DNA of 64,000 bases from Peptoniphilus mikwangii (GTDB lineage: Bacteria > Bacillota > Clostridia > Tissierellales > Peptoniphilaceae), in the NCBI RefSeq assembly GCF_000468535.1, contig NZ_AUQY01000005.1, positions 124,001 through 188,000 of the forward strand, in the 5' to 3' direction. The notes under the pieces are model-generated. The model worked only from the letters and a program-made list of their open reading frames with translations, did not search any database and was not told where the DNA came from. Position numbers and translations under genes: made by a program. Shown in pieces: positions 53,761 to 62,482 of this stretch. Positions within the stretch are counted from its first letter, which is position 1. Each line of letters opens with the position of its first letter.

Positions 53761-54880
53761 TTTCTTCATCGTCCTTTCCTAAAAGTGCGTCAAGGTCTAT
53801 CGGGAGTGTTTTACTCAAAGATATACCTCGAATCTGTGTATTTCCTTTTTCCTTATGTTCTCCGAAAATTACATACTCGCTTTCGACTGTTTTTGCGTCC
53901 TTAACGATGATTTTATCTCTTGCTACTAATTCTCGCTGAACACGCTTAATAGCAGCTTTCCACCCTTTACCGTTGCTGTATGGAGCTTTACCATACAAAC
54001 GCTCGGAAATTTCAGTTAATGCAGAATATCCAATACATTCAATGGCGGTATTTTCCTCCATGAGCTTTCTTACAACCCTTACAACAGGCTCGTCCTCATA
54101 TCGAACACCGTTATTGGCTCTTGCACTTGCGGTATCAAGGTCATACGCTGTTAATTGCGTGTATTCGCCTATTGTAACGCCGCCACGCTCACCGATTGTA
54201 TAAGTGAAGGAATCGCCGATAGCGGCATTTGAGCTTTTCACATGGGCTACAACACATTGTTTGTTGTCCGATGGATTTCTGCCTATCTGTAATACACTAC
54301 GAGCCGCACCGGGAATATCTACGCTCCCCAATGCTCGAAGCACATTACTTTTTCCCTCTTTAGCCTTTGCCATGTGTGCTAATAGAACTATTGCACATTC
54401 TTCTTCCTTTGCGACTTGAGCAAGATATGCTAATATCGGGCGTGTCTGATTGCTCAAATTGGTGTTTATATCAGCTCCGAAAAAAGATTGTATCGGGTCA
54501 AAAACAACCAATTTCGCCTGTGTGTTGTGGATTGCTTCTTGCAACCCCTCATGGCAAAAATCCACATCGTATGCTTCTTCAACAAAAAAGCATTTTCTTA
54601 AATCTCCCCCGGACGCTTCAATTCGTCCTCGGAGTGTACTTTCATCATCTTCAACGGACAATATGAGTACATTTCCCTGTGCAACATAATTGTTTAGGAA
54701 TTTTCCACCGATAGAGGTAAGTGCCGCCATCTTACACAGAAAAGCGGTCTTTCCACAGCCGGGGTCTCCCTGTACCAATGTCAATTTGCCAATCGGGAAA
54801 TATGGCTTGCATAACCATTTTGGCGGCTCGTATGAAACGTCCGAAAAACATGATATTTTCAAACCCTTTTCGTTTTCCAA
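53753..54880 (-). CDS. RepA-like RecA-fold AAA ATPase
   Basis: 375 aa. Walker A GDPGCGKTAFL near residue 43, Walker B KLVVFDPIQSF, and IVLLAHMAKAKEGKSN give the AAA_25/RepA hexameric helicase family, often the replication ATPase of plasmids and integrated elements. The start is probably the TTG at 54880, nine bases after GGAGG; the TTG at 54889 is directly abutting it. No ATG is nearby. It is followed by the TerS-like gene with overlap. Confidence 0.85.
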   Translation of the reverse strand: MENEKGLKISCFSDVSYEPPKWLCKPYFPIGKLTLVQGDPGCGKTAFLCKMAALTSIGGKFLNNYVAQGNVLILSVEDDESTLRGRIEASGGDLRKCFFVEEAYDVDFCHEGLQEAIHNTQAKLVVFDPIQSFFGADINTNLSNQTRPILAYLAQVAKEEECAIVLLAHMAKAKEGKSNVLRALGSVDIPGAARSVLQIGRNPSDNKQCVVAHVKSSNAAIGDSFTYTIGERGGVTIGEYTQLTAYDLDTASARANNGVRYEDEPVVRVVRKLMEENTAIECIGYSALTEISERLYGKAPYSNGKGWKAAIKRVQRELVARDKIIVKDAKTVESEYVIFGEHKEKGNTQIRGISLSKTLPIDLDALLGKDDEENE

Positions 54881-54895
54881 GTATGTCAACCTCCT

Positions 54896-55105
54896 TTACA
54901 GATTGACCGGACTGCGTTTCGTCTGTTCGTCCAATTCAGCCAGTAATTGTGGGATATTGACAAGAATTTTTCTACCACAGCGGATGTGCGGAATTGTCCC
55001 GGCTTTCAAACCCTGTCTTATATACCATTTTGACAACCCCGATACTTCTGCGGCTTTATCCACCGTTCCCAAGACAGGGCGGTTCACATCAATCATGTTG
55101 CTCAT
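54896..55105 (-). CDS. AlpA-family excisionase-type DNA-binding protein
   Basis: 69 aa, MerR-like winged helix with GTVDKAAEVSGLSKWYIRQGLKAGTIPHIRCGRKILVN, the HTH_17/AlpA excisionase pattern. It would bind near the element ends and direct excision by the integrase. It overlaps the 62-aa gene by 17 bp and lies upstream of the ATPase in the same operon, so excision and replication would be turned on together. Confidence 0.85.
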   Translation of the reverse strand: MSNMIDVNRPVLGTVDKAAEVSGLSKWYIRQGLKAGTIPHIRCGRKILVNIPQLLAELDEQTKRSPVNL

Positions 55106-55277
55106 GTTTTCGTACCTCTCTTTCGGCTTTCTTCTTTGCGTAATATTTCTGATTAGAACGCCTTACACTTTCCTTGTTATTGCGTCTCCATTCAGCTTTT
55201 CTTTCACGCTGTTCCATCAAAATTTTGTGTCGAATTTCCTTTTCATGTTCAATTTTTTCCTGTTCTGTCATACACAT
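55089..55277 (-). CDS. Small basic charged protein of the element
   Basis: 62 aa, more than half Lys, Arg, Glu and Gln, probably one long helix (EKIEHEKEIRHKILMEQRERKAEWRR). Behind an AAAGGAGC site. First gene of the excision/replication operon, directly after the leader hairpin at 55328-55367. Not recognised. Confidence 0.65.
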   Translation of the reverse strand: MCMTEQEKIEHEKEIRHKILMEQRERKAEWRRNNKESVRRSNQKYYAKKKAEREVRKHEQHD

Positions 55278-55609
55278 GACTTTTGCTCCTTTCCTCGAAA
55301 TTCGGGAAAAAGAAAAAGCGTACCAACTGACTAAAGCTCTTTAGCTTCAAATCAGTTGGTACGCCTTGCTTTCTCCGATAATGCAATTTGCCCATACTAA
55401 ACTTTGTTTTAACGGTAGCCCGGTTTTACAGAACCCACAAGCTCGTTGAGAATATGCGGCGTGGGGAGCTATCAATCCGTTTCCACAAAGAACACTCAAG
55501 GTGTTTTTACTGTTTGCGTGTGTTATATGTACGCCTTTTCGGCTCATTCATAACAAAGCACAACAGCACGAATAATATTCAATTAACGCAAATCTTTGTT
55601 TGCATTATT
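55278..55609 (-). promoter_or_regulatory. Multi-hairpin leader with candidate attenuator
   Basis: About 330 nt of transcript before the 62-aa gene. It holds a 14-codon frame MNEPKRRTYNTRKQ (55507-55551), a hairpin at 55491-55505 (aacac/gtgtt), and a 13-bp perfect stem gcgtaccaactga/tcagttggtacgc (about 55325-55365) followed on the minus strand by TTTTTCTTTTT. A longer frame (55347-55547) ends inside the 5' arm of that stem. This is the layout of a ribosome-sensitive attenuator controlling excision and replication genes. Confidence 0.6.
55507..55551 (-). CDS. Candidate leader peptide
   Basis: MNEPKRRTYNTRKQ then TAA, the first ATG on the transcript from the promoter at 55610-55638. The ribosome site is weak. 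It lies just before a hairpin, as leader peptides of attenuators do. Could also be chance. Confidence 0.35.
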   Translation of the reverse strand: MNEPKRRTYNTRKQ

Positions 55610-55638
55610 AGTATAACATAGAGAAACATCTAAGTCAA
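55610..55638 (-). promoter_or_regulatory. Promoter of the excision/replication operon
   Basis: On the minus strand TTGACT (55633-55638), a 17-bp spacer, TATACT (55610-55615). A 14-bp palindrome cacaagatgttgtg (55658-55671) lies upstream and may be an operator. Confidence 0.8.
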
Positions 55639-55784
55639 GAGGTTTATCTAAAAATAACACAAGATGTTGTGATTAAATATTGTTATTATTCTTATTATAC
55701 ACAATATATAGTATTTGTTGTGGTGTGACATACGAGTTAATGTGTTTACCTTATTATTGTCTATATCGTCTTTTTCGTCTGCCT

Positions 55785-55864
55785 TGTCTTTTTACGATAG
55801 GATTGTCTTTATCGTCTTATTGTCTATCGGATTTTCTATCAGCCTAAAAAGACAAAAAATATGG
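55785..55864 (-). repeat. Right subterminal inverted-repeat cluster
   Basis: The 41-nt block at 55785-55825 is the inverse of 48078-48118 with one mismatch, and 55846-55864 is the inverse of 48031-48048. Further GTCTTT-type units run from about 55758. Order and spacing mirror the left end. Confidence 0.75.
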
Positions 55865-55956
55865 TTAGAAATTCTGTTTCGCAAGAGGTAAAAAAAGCCT
55901 TTTATGATTTTTGGCTACTCGAAGCACTCCCTCGCCTTTATAGTGGCGGTGCATAT

Positions 55957-55969
55957 CCCCCTCCGGGGG
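55957..55969. repeat. C5/G5 hairpin near the right end
   Basis: ccccc-tcc-ggggg, flanked by gtgcat on both sides (direct repeat). It could be a transcription stop, a nick site, or a protein site. Confidence 0.4.
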
Positions 55970-56011
55970 CGTGCATAATCAGCCAAACCAAAAAGAAGAA
56001 TACCGCCCAAT

Positions 56012-56031
56012 AAATCAACAGAAAATCAACA
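56012..56031 (+). repeat. Right attachment-like direct repeat
   Basis: Identical to 47808-47827. Host-like A/T-rich sequence resumes beyond it. The stretch to 56300 holds no recognisable gene. Confidence 0.7.
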
Positions 56032-56304
56032 CAGTATTAAATCTATCAACACCACATCATGATAAACCTTACCTAATCAAATCTCACTATGGAATCGAGC
56101 AAAATAATAGAAAACGCCTGTACATCAATAACTTTTTCAGTATGACACAGCATAATACAACACGATACACAACATTAGAAAAAATATCGTTGATTATTTG
56201 AAAAATAAAAAATTCTTCTGTTCACTCCAATGGCATTTCGAATTTCCATATAAATCTGAATATAAACTAAAAATTCAGTTCAAAATTTTATAAATATTTG
56301 TAAA

Positions 56305-56335
56305 CAAAAAAGGTGGATTTTCCACCTTTATTTTA
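56305..56335 (-). terminator. Terminator of the DUF3887-like gene
   Basis: Stem aaaggtgg/ccaccttt followed by a T-rich tract on the minus strand. Confidence 0.8.
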
Positions 56336-56750
56336 CATATATTGCAACAAGTTCATATTTTTCATTAAAAAACAATCTGAATTCAATAGATTTTTTTTCG
56401 AACTTTGCTTCTGTTATCGACATGGCAAGTATTTTACCTTTGTCATTCTTATATCCTTTTATACCTACTTGTGATTTACTCTCAAATTTTTCCGCCTTGT
56501 CAATTATCTTGCTTACACTTTCGGTTTCATCGCTGTTTAATTTATCTTTAAATGATGATTCCGCATATTCCGAAATTTTCTCATAGTCTTTTACAAGTAA
56601 ACTTGTAACAATTTCATCACTTAATTGAGTTATTTTTTGAGCATCATAACTGTTTGGCAACTCAACACTGTTATCTTTCGGCCTTGTCATAAAGTAAAAA
56701 CCTAAACAGGCTATTGCAACTACGGCAAAAATTATTTTTTTCCTATCCAT
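56328..56750 (-). CDS. Membrane-anchored DUF3887-like protein
   Basis: 140 aa. One N-terminal membrane helix (MDRKKIIFAVVAIACLGFYF) is followed by a domain with LSDEIVTSLLVKDYEKISEYAESSFKDKL, the NTF2-like DUF3887 pattern. Probably facing the outside. It starts right after the DegV gene stop (no gap), suggesting coupling. Function unknown. Confidence 0.68.
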   Translation of the reverse strand: MDRKKIIFAVVAIACLGFYFMTRPKDNSVELPNSYDAQKITQLSDEIVTSLLVKDYEKISEYAESSFKDKLNSDETESVSKIIDKAEKFESKSQVGIKGYKNDKGKILAMSITEAKFEKKSIEFRLFFNEKYELVAIYVK

Positions 56751-57635
56751 TTAATCCTCCAAATACTTTAAAAGTTCATCCGGCAAATCTGCATCAAGAT
56801 ATGCAGCTCCTATTATATCCGGTCCTGTGTGCGCTCCTATTGTGCAACCGACCTTTTGCATCTTAATATTTGAATCTATCTTTCCTGCAAGATTTTCTTC
56901 AAGTTCTTCAGCAGGTTCTAATTTTTCTCCGCAAATTATAAATATTGTCTCATTTTTACTATTTCGATTTGTAGATTTTTCTATTATTTCAGTAATTCTC
57001 TTATAAGTTTTTTTATTACCTTTAACAAGCTCTTTTACTTCAAGTCTCCCATCTCTAACTTCAATTAACGGCCTTATATTTAAAATCTTACCTACACAAT
57101 TACTTGCTCTTGAAATTCTTCCTCCTCTATAGAGATGTTCCATATCAAAAACTGTAAAAATATGTTTTATATGAGCTTTTAAATATTCTATGATTTCTAA
57201 AATCTGATTGAAACTTGCTCCATTTTTTGCTGCTAATGCGGCATAGTAATTCATAAGTCCACTTCCAACTGAAGCACACCGGGAATCTACCGACTTCATT
57301 TTTACACCTGGATATTTTTTTCCAAGTTCTTCTATTGCAAGAAGTGAATTATTGTAGCAACCTGTAACTCCGGAAGATAGTGAAATGTAAATAAAATCCT
57401 GATTATTCTTTGCCAATTCTTCAAATTTTACTAAATAATCATATAATGGAATTTGGGATGTACTGAAACTTTCTCCTGCTCTTTGCATTTCAAACATCTT
57501 ATCGGAACTTATATCTACAATATCTCTGTATTCAGTTCCATTATTTGTAACTATTATACTTAAAATATCTATTCCAAGTTCTTCTATTATATCACTGCTT
57601 AAATCGCAACCACTGTCTGTTATTATTTTTGTCAT
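56751..57635 (-). CDS. DegV family fatty-acid-binding protein
   Basis: 294 aa. The DegV signature is visible as TDSGCDLSSDIIEELGI near the start, SFSTSQIPLYDY, FIYISLSSGVTGCYNN, and FDMEHLYRGGRISRA. DegV/FakB-type proteins hold a fatty acid in the cleft and present it to the FakA kinase; no fakA is in the window. The downstream DUF3887-like gene is probably co-transcribed. Confidence 0.9.
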   Translation of the reverse strand: MTKIITDSGCDLSSDIIEELGIDILSIIVTNNGTEYRDIVDISSDKMFEMQRAGESFSTSQIPLYDYLVKFEELAKNNQDFIYISLSSGVTGCYNNSLLAIEELGKKYPGVKMKSVDSRCASVGSGLMNYYAALAAKNGASFNQILEIIEYLKAHIKHIFTVFDMEHLYRGGRISRASNCVGKILNIRPLIEVRDGRLEVKELVKGNKKTYKRITEIIEKSTNRNSKNETIFIICGEKLEPAEELEENLAGKIDSNIKMQKVGCTIGAHTGPDIIGAAYLDADLPDELLKYLED

Positions 57636-57728
57636 TTTTCTACCTCACCCCTTCCATTTTACATTAATAAAAAAATTTTTTCCACCTTTCAAAATATTTA
57701 TTTTAAATTTTTTGATTTATAACATCAA

Positions 57729-57768
57729 AAAAGCTATCTTAAAGGAATTATCCTCTAAGATAGCTTTT
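57729..57768 (-). terminator. Terminator of hutU
   Basis: Stem aaaagctatctta/taagatagctttt, a strong hairpin with T run on the minus strand. Confidence 0.85.
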
Positions 57769-57778
57769 TATTTATATA

Positions 57779-59806
57779 TTACTTGTTAAAAATTTTAGCT
57801 ACTGCTGATTTTACAAGTTTTTCATCTGTTAAATAAGGAATTGTGATGTGTCCGTCTTCGTGCTTTCCGTTAAATTCAATAGATGTTTCCATAGCATGTT
57901 CATTTCTAGCCCAGTTACGTCTTGCAACTCCGCCCATAACGTCCCAGCTTAATGATAATTTAATTATTTCATCTACTCTTTCTGAACCGTCAAGAACTAA
58001 ACCGAAACCTCCGTTGATTGACTTACCGATACCAACTCCACCACCATTGTGAAGTGCTATTAAGCTCATTCCTCTTGCTGCATTACCTGCATAACATTGA
58101 ACAGCCATATCCGCCATTACATTTGAACCGTCTTTTATATTTGAAGTTTCTCTAAATGGTGAGTCAGTACCACTTACGTCATGGTGGTCACGTCCCATCA
58201 TTATAGGACCTACTTTTCCTTCTCTTACAAGTTTGTTGAATGCAAGAGCAATGTTTACTCTTCCTTCTTCATCTTGATAAAGAATTCTTGCTTCAGTACC
58301 AACTACTAATTGATTCTTTTCAGCATCTCTTATCCAGTTATAATTATCTCTATCTTGATATCTTCTTGTAGGATCAATTGCTTCCATAGCTGCACGGTCA
58401 GTAGCAACTAAGTCTTCATGCTTTCCGCTTAAGCAAACCCATCTGAATGGTCCATATCCATAGTCAAATAGAAGTGGTCCCATGATATCTTCTACATAGC
58501 TCGGCCAAATAAATCCGTCTTTATCATCTTTTCCGTTCTTAGAAATTTCTTTAACGCCTGCATCATAGATAGCCTTCATAAATGAGTTACCGTAGTCAAA
58601 GAAATAAGTTCCCTTAGCTGTAAGAGCCTTTATAACTTCAAAGTGTTGTTTTAATGTTATATCAACAAGTTTTCTAAATTTATCTTGATCTTCTGCAAGA
58701 AGTCTTGTTCTTTCTTCAAAACTGATTCCTACAGGGCAATATCCTCCGTCATATACATTATGGCAAGAAGTTTGGTCAGAAAGTAAATCGATATGAATAT
58801 TGTTTTCATTCATATAGTGAAGAAGATCTACGATATTTCCATGATATGCAATACTCATAGCTTCTTTCTTTTCTAAGTATTCTTTAGCAATTTTAACTGC
58901 TTCTTCAGGAGTTTTAGCTAATTTAGAAATCCAACCTTGTTCAAGTCTTGTTTCAATTCTTGAAATATCAACTTCAGCTACAATAGCTACTGCATTTGCA
59001 ATTTCTCCGGCCTTACCTTGAGCTCCACTCATTCCGCCAAGACCTGATGTTACGAATAATTTTCCTGAAAGATCTCCCTCAGCAGGAATACCAAGTTTTA
59101 ATCTTCCTGCATTAAGAATTGTATTAAATGTTCCGTGAACAATACCTTGAGGTCCAATGTACATCCAACCGCCGGCAGTCATTTGACCATAGTTTGCAAC
59201 TCCCATTTCTTCAGCAATTTCCCAGTCTTCAAGATTGTCATAAAGACCAACCATTATACCGTTTGAAATTATTACTCTCGGAGAATTCTTTCTTGATTTG
59301 AAAAGTCCAAGAGGATGTCCTGATTCCATAACAAGAGTTTGTTCATCAGTCATTTCTTCTAAATATTTCATAATTAATCTGTATTGCATCCAGTCATGGC
59401 ATACAGAACCTGTTTCACCGTAAGTAACTAATTCATAAGGATATAAAGCTACTTCAAAATCAAGGTTGTTATCAATCATAACTTGCATTGCTTTACCTTC
59501 AAGGCAATTTCCCTTATATTCATCAATTGGCTTACCGTAAATTCTTCCTTCAGGTCTAAATCTGTAACCGTAGATTCTTCCTGTTGTAGTAAGCTCTTCT
59601 AAAAATTCAGGAATTAATTCTTCATGAAATTTTTCCGGAATATATCTTAAAGCATTTTTAAGAGCAATTTCAGTTTGTTCTTGAGATAATCTGAATCCTC
59701 TGTCAGGTGCTCTACGAATTCCCTCTTGGAATTTTGGCATTTCAGGCAGTTCGTCAAATTCCAATTTAATTTTCATTGCATTTGCAATATCATTATTGTT
59801 TATCAT
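57779..59806 (-). CDS. hutU: Urocanate hydratase
   Basis: 675 aa, the long form (the classical Pseudomonas type is about 555 aa). The NAD-binding motif is VTSGLGGMSGAQ, with YGQMTAGGWMYIGPQGIVHGT before it and the late MGRDHHDVSGTDSPFRET and HNGGGVGIGKSINGGFG. It adds water to urocanate to give imidazolonepropionate. Divergent from hutI across 236 bp. An element cgtctttaaa (59897-59906), followed 11 bp on by a second GTC motif, is shared with the hutH region. Confidence 0.95.
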   Translation of the reverse strand: MINNNDIANAMKIKLEFDELPEMPKFQEGIRRAPDRGFRLSQEQTEIALKNALRYIPEKFHEELIPEFLEELTTTGRIYGYRFRPEGRIYGKPIDEYKGNCLEGKAMQVMIDNNLDFEVALYPYELVTYGETGSVCHDWMQYRLIMKYLEEMTDEQTLVMESGHPLGLFKSRKNSPRVIISNGIMVGLYDNLEDWEIAEEMGVANYGQMTAGGWMYIGPQGIVHGTFNTILNAGRLKLGIPAEGDLSGKLFVTSGLGGMSGAQGKAGEIANAVAIVAEVDISRIETRLEQGWISKLAKTPEEAVKIAKEYLEKKEAMSIAYHGNIVDLLHYMNENNIHIDLLSDQTSCHNVYDGGYCPVGISFEERTRLLAEDQDKFRKLVDITLKQHFEVIKALTAKGTYFFDYGNSFMKAIYDAGVKEISKNGKDDKDGFIWPSYVEDIMGPLLFDYGYGPFRWVCLSGKHEDLVATDRAAMEAIDPTRRYQDRDNYNWIRDAEKNQLVVGTEARILYQDEEGRVNIALAFNKLVREGKVGPIMMGRDHHDVSGTDSPFRETSNIKDGSNVMADMAVQCYAGNAARGMSLIALHNGGGVGIGKSINGGFGLVLDGSERVDEIIKLSLSWDVMGGVARRNWARNEHAMETSIEFNGKHEDGHITIPYLTDEKLVKSAVAKIFNK

Positions 59807-59895
59807 TTGTTTTTTTCCTCCTTTATTCTATGTAAATAAAAACACTTACTTTATGCCGTATTTACCTTATGTTATAAATAAACTATACAGGCTTA

Positions 59896-59913
59896 TCGTC
59901 TTTAAAGTGTCAA
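59896..59913. promoter_or_regulatory. Candidate SARP-type site and -35 box upstream of hutU
   Basis: TCGTCtttaaaGTGTCaa: two GTC-containing motifs 11 bp apart. cgtctttaaa also occurs at 23176 upstream of hutH, in the same orientation to the gene. The second half overlaps a minus-strand TTGACA (59908-59913), with TGTATA 18 bp away as a possible -10. Confidence 0.45.
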
Positions 59914-60042
59914 TATATAAATTATTAAAAAATTTATTAAAAAATTTATTAATTGATATAATATAAAATAGTTTGATGATAATTTGACACAAATTAGATT
60001 AAAATATCGTAAAATTAATTTAATTAATTAGGAGGTTTTACT

Positions 60043-61305
60043 ATGATAGCAGATAAAATACTTTATAACTTAAATGAAATCTTCTGTCCCAACGATTTAG
60101 GTCATCCTCTAAGAGGAGCGGAAATGAATGAAGCCAAAATTCTTAAAAATGGTTATATTGCAATTTCAGGCGAAAAAATTTTAGAAGTTGGAGAAGGAGA
60201 CGTACCGGAAAACTTAAAAGGTGAGAATACAGAAATGGTGGATCTAAGCGGTCATATCGCAGCACCGGGACTGATAGATTGTCATACACACCTTGTTTAT
60301 GGAGGAAGTCGTGAAAATGAATTCTCAAAAAAATTAAACGGTGTAACTTACCTTGAAATTCTTGCTGCAGGCGGTGGAATACTATCTACACAAAAAGCAA
60401 CAAGAAACTCTTCATTTGAAGAATTATATAAAAAAACAGAAACTCTTTTAAATCACATGATGTATCATGGAGTTACAACAGTAGAGGCAAAATCAGGATA
60501 CGGATTAAATTGGGAAACTGAAAAAAAACAAATGGAAGTAGTTAAAAAACTCGACAAAGATCTTCCTATAGATTTAGTTTCAACATTTATGGCGGCACAT
60601 GCAATTCCTCAAGAACTAAAAGACAATTCAGATGTATTTGTTGACGAAGTAATCGACATGCTCCCAAAAGTTGTAGAAGAAGATCTTGCAGAATTCTGTG
60701 ATGTCTTCTGCGAAAAAGGAGTATTTACGGCAAAACAATCTTATAAACTTTTAAAAGCAGCAGCAGAACACGGACTGAAAACAAGAATCCATTCAGATGA
60801 AATTGAATCAATAGGCGGATGTGACGTTGCGGCAGATTTAAAAACAACAAGTGCAGAACACTTAATGGTAATATCCGATGAAGATATAAAAAAACTTGCA
60901 GACGCAAATGTAATCGGAAATCTTCTACCGGGAACAACTTTCTCATTAATGGCAGACAGATTCGCACCGGCAAGAAAAATGATTGAAAACGGAATGGCAA
61001 TCACTTTAACTACAGACTCAAATCCGGGTTCATGTCCAATGGCAAATCTACAATTCATAATGCAATTAGGTTGTCTTGCAATGAAACTTACACCTATCGA
61101 AGTATATAATGCGGTTACAATAAATGCAGCATATTCTGTTGCAAGAGCAGATAAAATCGGTAGCTTAGATGCCGGAAAATATGCAGACATTGCAATATTT
61201 GAAGCACCTAATCTTGATTACACTCTATACTTCTTTGCAACAAATCTATGTACTGAAGTTTATAAAAAAGGACAGCTTGTGGTTAAAAACAGACAAAGAG
61301 TATAA
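60043..61305 (+). CDS. hutI: Imidazolonepropionase
   Basis: 420 aa amidohydrolase. Metal ligands in [22 protein letters not shown] and [16 protein letters not shown], with the late [13 protein letters not shown]. It opens the imidazolone ring to N-formimino-L-glutamate, the substrate for FtcD at 5.4 kb. The ATG follows AGGAGG. A TTGACA at 59984-59989 may belong to its promoter, though the -10 is unclear. A terminator follows. Confidence 0.95.
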   Translation: MIADKILYNLNEIFCPNDLGHPLRGAEMNEAKILKNGYIAISGEKILEVGEGDVPENLKGENTEMVDLSGHIAAPGLIDCHTHLVYGGSRENEFSKKLNGVTYLEILAAGGGILSTQKATRNSSFEELYKKTETLLNHMMYHGVTTVEAKSGYGLNWETEKKQMEVVKKLDKDLPIDLVSTFMAAHAIPQELKDNSDVFVDEVIDMLPKVVEEDLAEFCDVFCEKGVFTAKQSYKLLKAAAEHGLKTRIHSDEIESIGGCDVAADLKTTSAEHLMVISDEDIKKLADANVIGNLLPGTTFSLMADRFAPARKMIENGMAITLTTDSNPGSCPMANLQFIMQLGCLAMKLTPIEVYNAVTINAAYSVARADKIGSLDAGKYADIAIFEAPNLDYTLYFFATNLCTEVYKKGQLVVKNRQRV

Positions 61306-61311
61306 TAAATC

Positions 61312-61347
61312 AAAAATAGGCGGAAAATTCTTCCGCCTATTTTTTTA
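61312..61347 (+). terminator. Terminator of hutI
   Basis: Stem aataggcgga/tccgcctatt followed by T7. Confidence 0.88.
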
Positions 61348-61444
61348 TTTTAATTTTCAACAATACTGCTTTATAAATTTTTTCTTACACTAAAATACAT
61401 TACTATTAATGATGTCAAATACAATATGGTATTGACAACCGACT

Positions 61445-62177
61445 TTAAATATTTAAATAAAGACGCAAAATTCCAAGTATTAGGATGTGTGCTGGATAGA
61501 AAAAGTAGTTTAGCCACTTGTATTGTCTGCCTCTTTCCCCATTGTATGTTATGGTCATGGCAAATCCCAAAAAAGAGTAAAGCTCTTTTATAATTGACAG
61601 ATAACCCAAACCTGCTACAAGTAACGGTTTGTCATAGAAGATATAAAAAAGATAAGCGACAATTATAGCATGATAGTCATAATCAAGACTCAGGTTCATT
61701 GCCAAAAAAACCAAAAATTACTACAATAATAATTGAGCCTACATACCAAAAAACTTTATTATGAATATTTTCTTTGAGACTGTCAATTATCCAAATTGTA
61801 ATAAGACATAGAGCTAATGTAAACATCATATTGTTCCAATATGGGTCAAAATAAGTTCTTGATGTGAACATATCAAACGGAACTTCTGATATGACTCCGA
61901 ACATAAGAAGAGTAATCAAATATTTTTTTCTATTACTCGTCTTAAAAAATCCTTCCACTATAAAAAAGATAAAAATAGGAAAGGCAATTCTCCCTAAAAC
62001 TGAAAATACGTTAGATAAATATAATAAAAATCCTTCACCGTCAAGCATAGGTGTTATTAATGCATTGTTTACATGATCAATCAGCATTGATACAAACGCT
62101 AAATATTTTAGTTGTGCTCCGTTAAAGACTTGAAACTTTTTTAATTTTTCTCGCTCAAATCGTTTACTTATTTCCAT
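61445..62177 (-). pseudogene. TraX-like membrane protein, frameshifted
   Basis: Two frames together make a protein of about 243 aa. The N-terminal part (62177 to 61683) has FNGAQLKYLAFVSMLIDHVNNAL, GRIAFPIFIFFIVEGFF and FGVISEVPFDM, the TraX family pattern. The C-terminal part (61714 to 61445) continues with AMNLSLDYDYHAIIVAYLFY and YFFYPAHILILGIL. The break lies in an A7 run (61704-61710); six As would restore one frame. Either a decayed gene, slippage-based variation, or a sequencing error. TraX proteins acetylate pilin in F plasmids; chromosomal ones are of unknown role. Confidence 0.8.
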
Positions 62178-62271
62178 TCTTTCTTCCTATAAATAGATGT
62201 ACCGTTCTTTTTGTTACACCTACCTGATTTGCAAGTTCAGTTGATATAATACCCGAATTTCTATCAAAAGT
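62164..62271 (-). pseudogene. Helix-turn-helix gene fragment
   Basis: A short frame reads FDRNSGIISTELANQVGV, then TKRTVHLFIGRK, like the recognition HTH at the end of larger regulators. It has stops just upstream and no start, and runs into the traX start. Probably a remnant of a deleted gene. The rest of the gap to 62482 shows nothing else. Confidence 0.4.
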
Positions 62272-62482
62272 TTATAACTTTCTAAGGTTTTATTATATCC
62301 TCAAATATTTCTATACAGGTATAATTTCATTAAAATCAAACTGATAAATATTTGTTTTCATTATAATGTCTATTAAACTATTGTACAATTGTAAATTTTA
62401 GCGAACAAATTCAAATTGGGCATTTTTCAAATAACCGTTCCCACATTATCAATGTGTTTTCGCAAAGCAATTTTAAGCACAA

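Larger units (their letters stand above)
47808..56031. mobile_element. 8.2-kb integrative element, satellite- or IME-like
   Basis: Bounded by a 20-bp direct repeat and visibly richer in G+C than both flanks. It contains a tyrosine integrase at one end, AlpA-type excisionase, RepA-like ATPase, a terminase-small-subunit-like protein, an HTH regulator, a lipoprotein and several small unknown proteins. A 40/41-bp inverted repeat cluster lies just inside each end. No relaxase, coupling ATPase or mating-pore gene is visible. The combination int + alpA + replication ATPase + TerS-like recalls phage-inducible islands, but the match is structural, not by named homologs. Confidence 0.82.

Noticed and set aside
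54690-55334. 214-codon plus-strand frame opposite the ATPase, AlpA and 62-aa genes
   Set aside because: The opposite strand has three genes with clear domains and ribosome sites; this frame has neither.
47808-56031. Conjugative element (ICE)
   Set aside because: No relaxase, VirD4-like or VirB4-like gene could be found in any frame; the element is too small.
55971-56201. 76-codon plus-strand frame across the right attachment repeat
   Set aside because: Asn/Gln/His-rich composition, no ribosome site, and crosses the element boundary.
59940-59960. Direct repeat aaaaatttatt upstream of hutI as an operator
   Set aside because: Pure A/T and expected by chance in this base composition.
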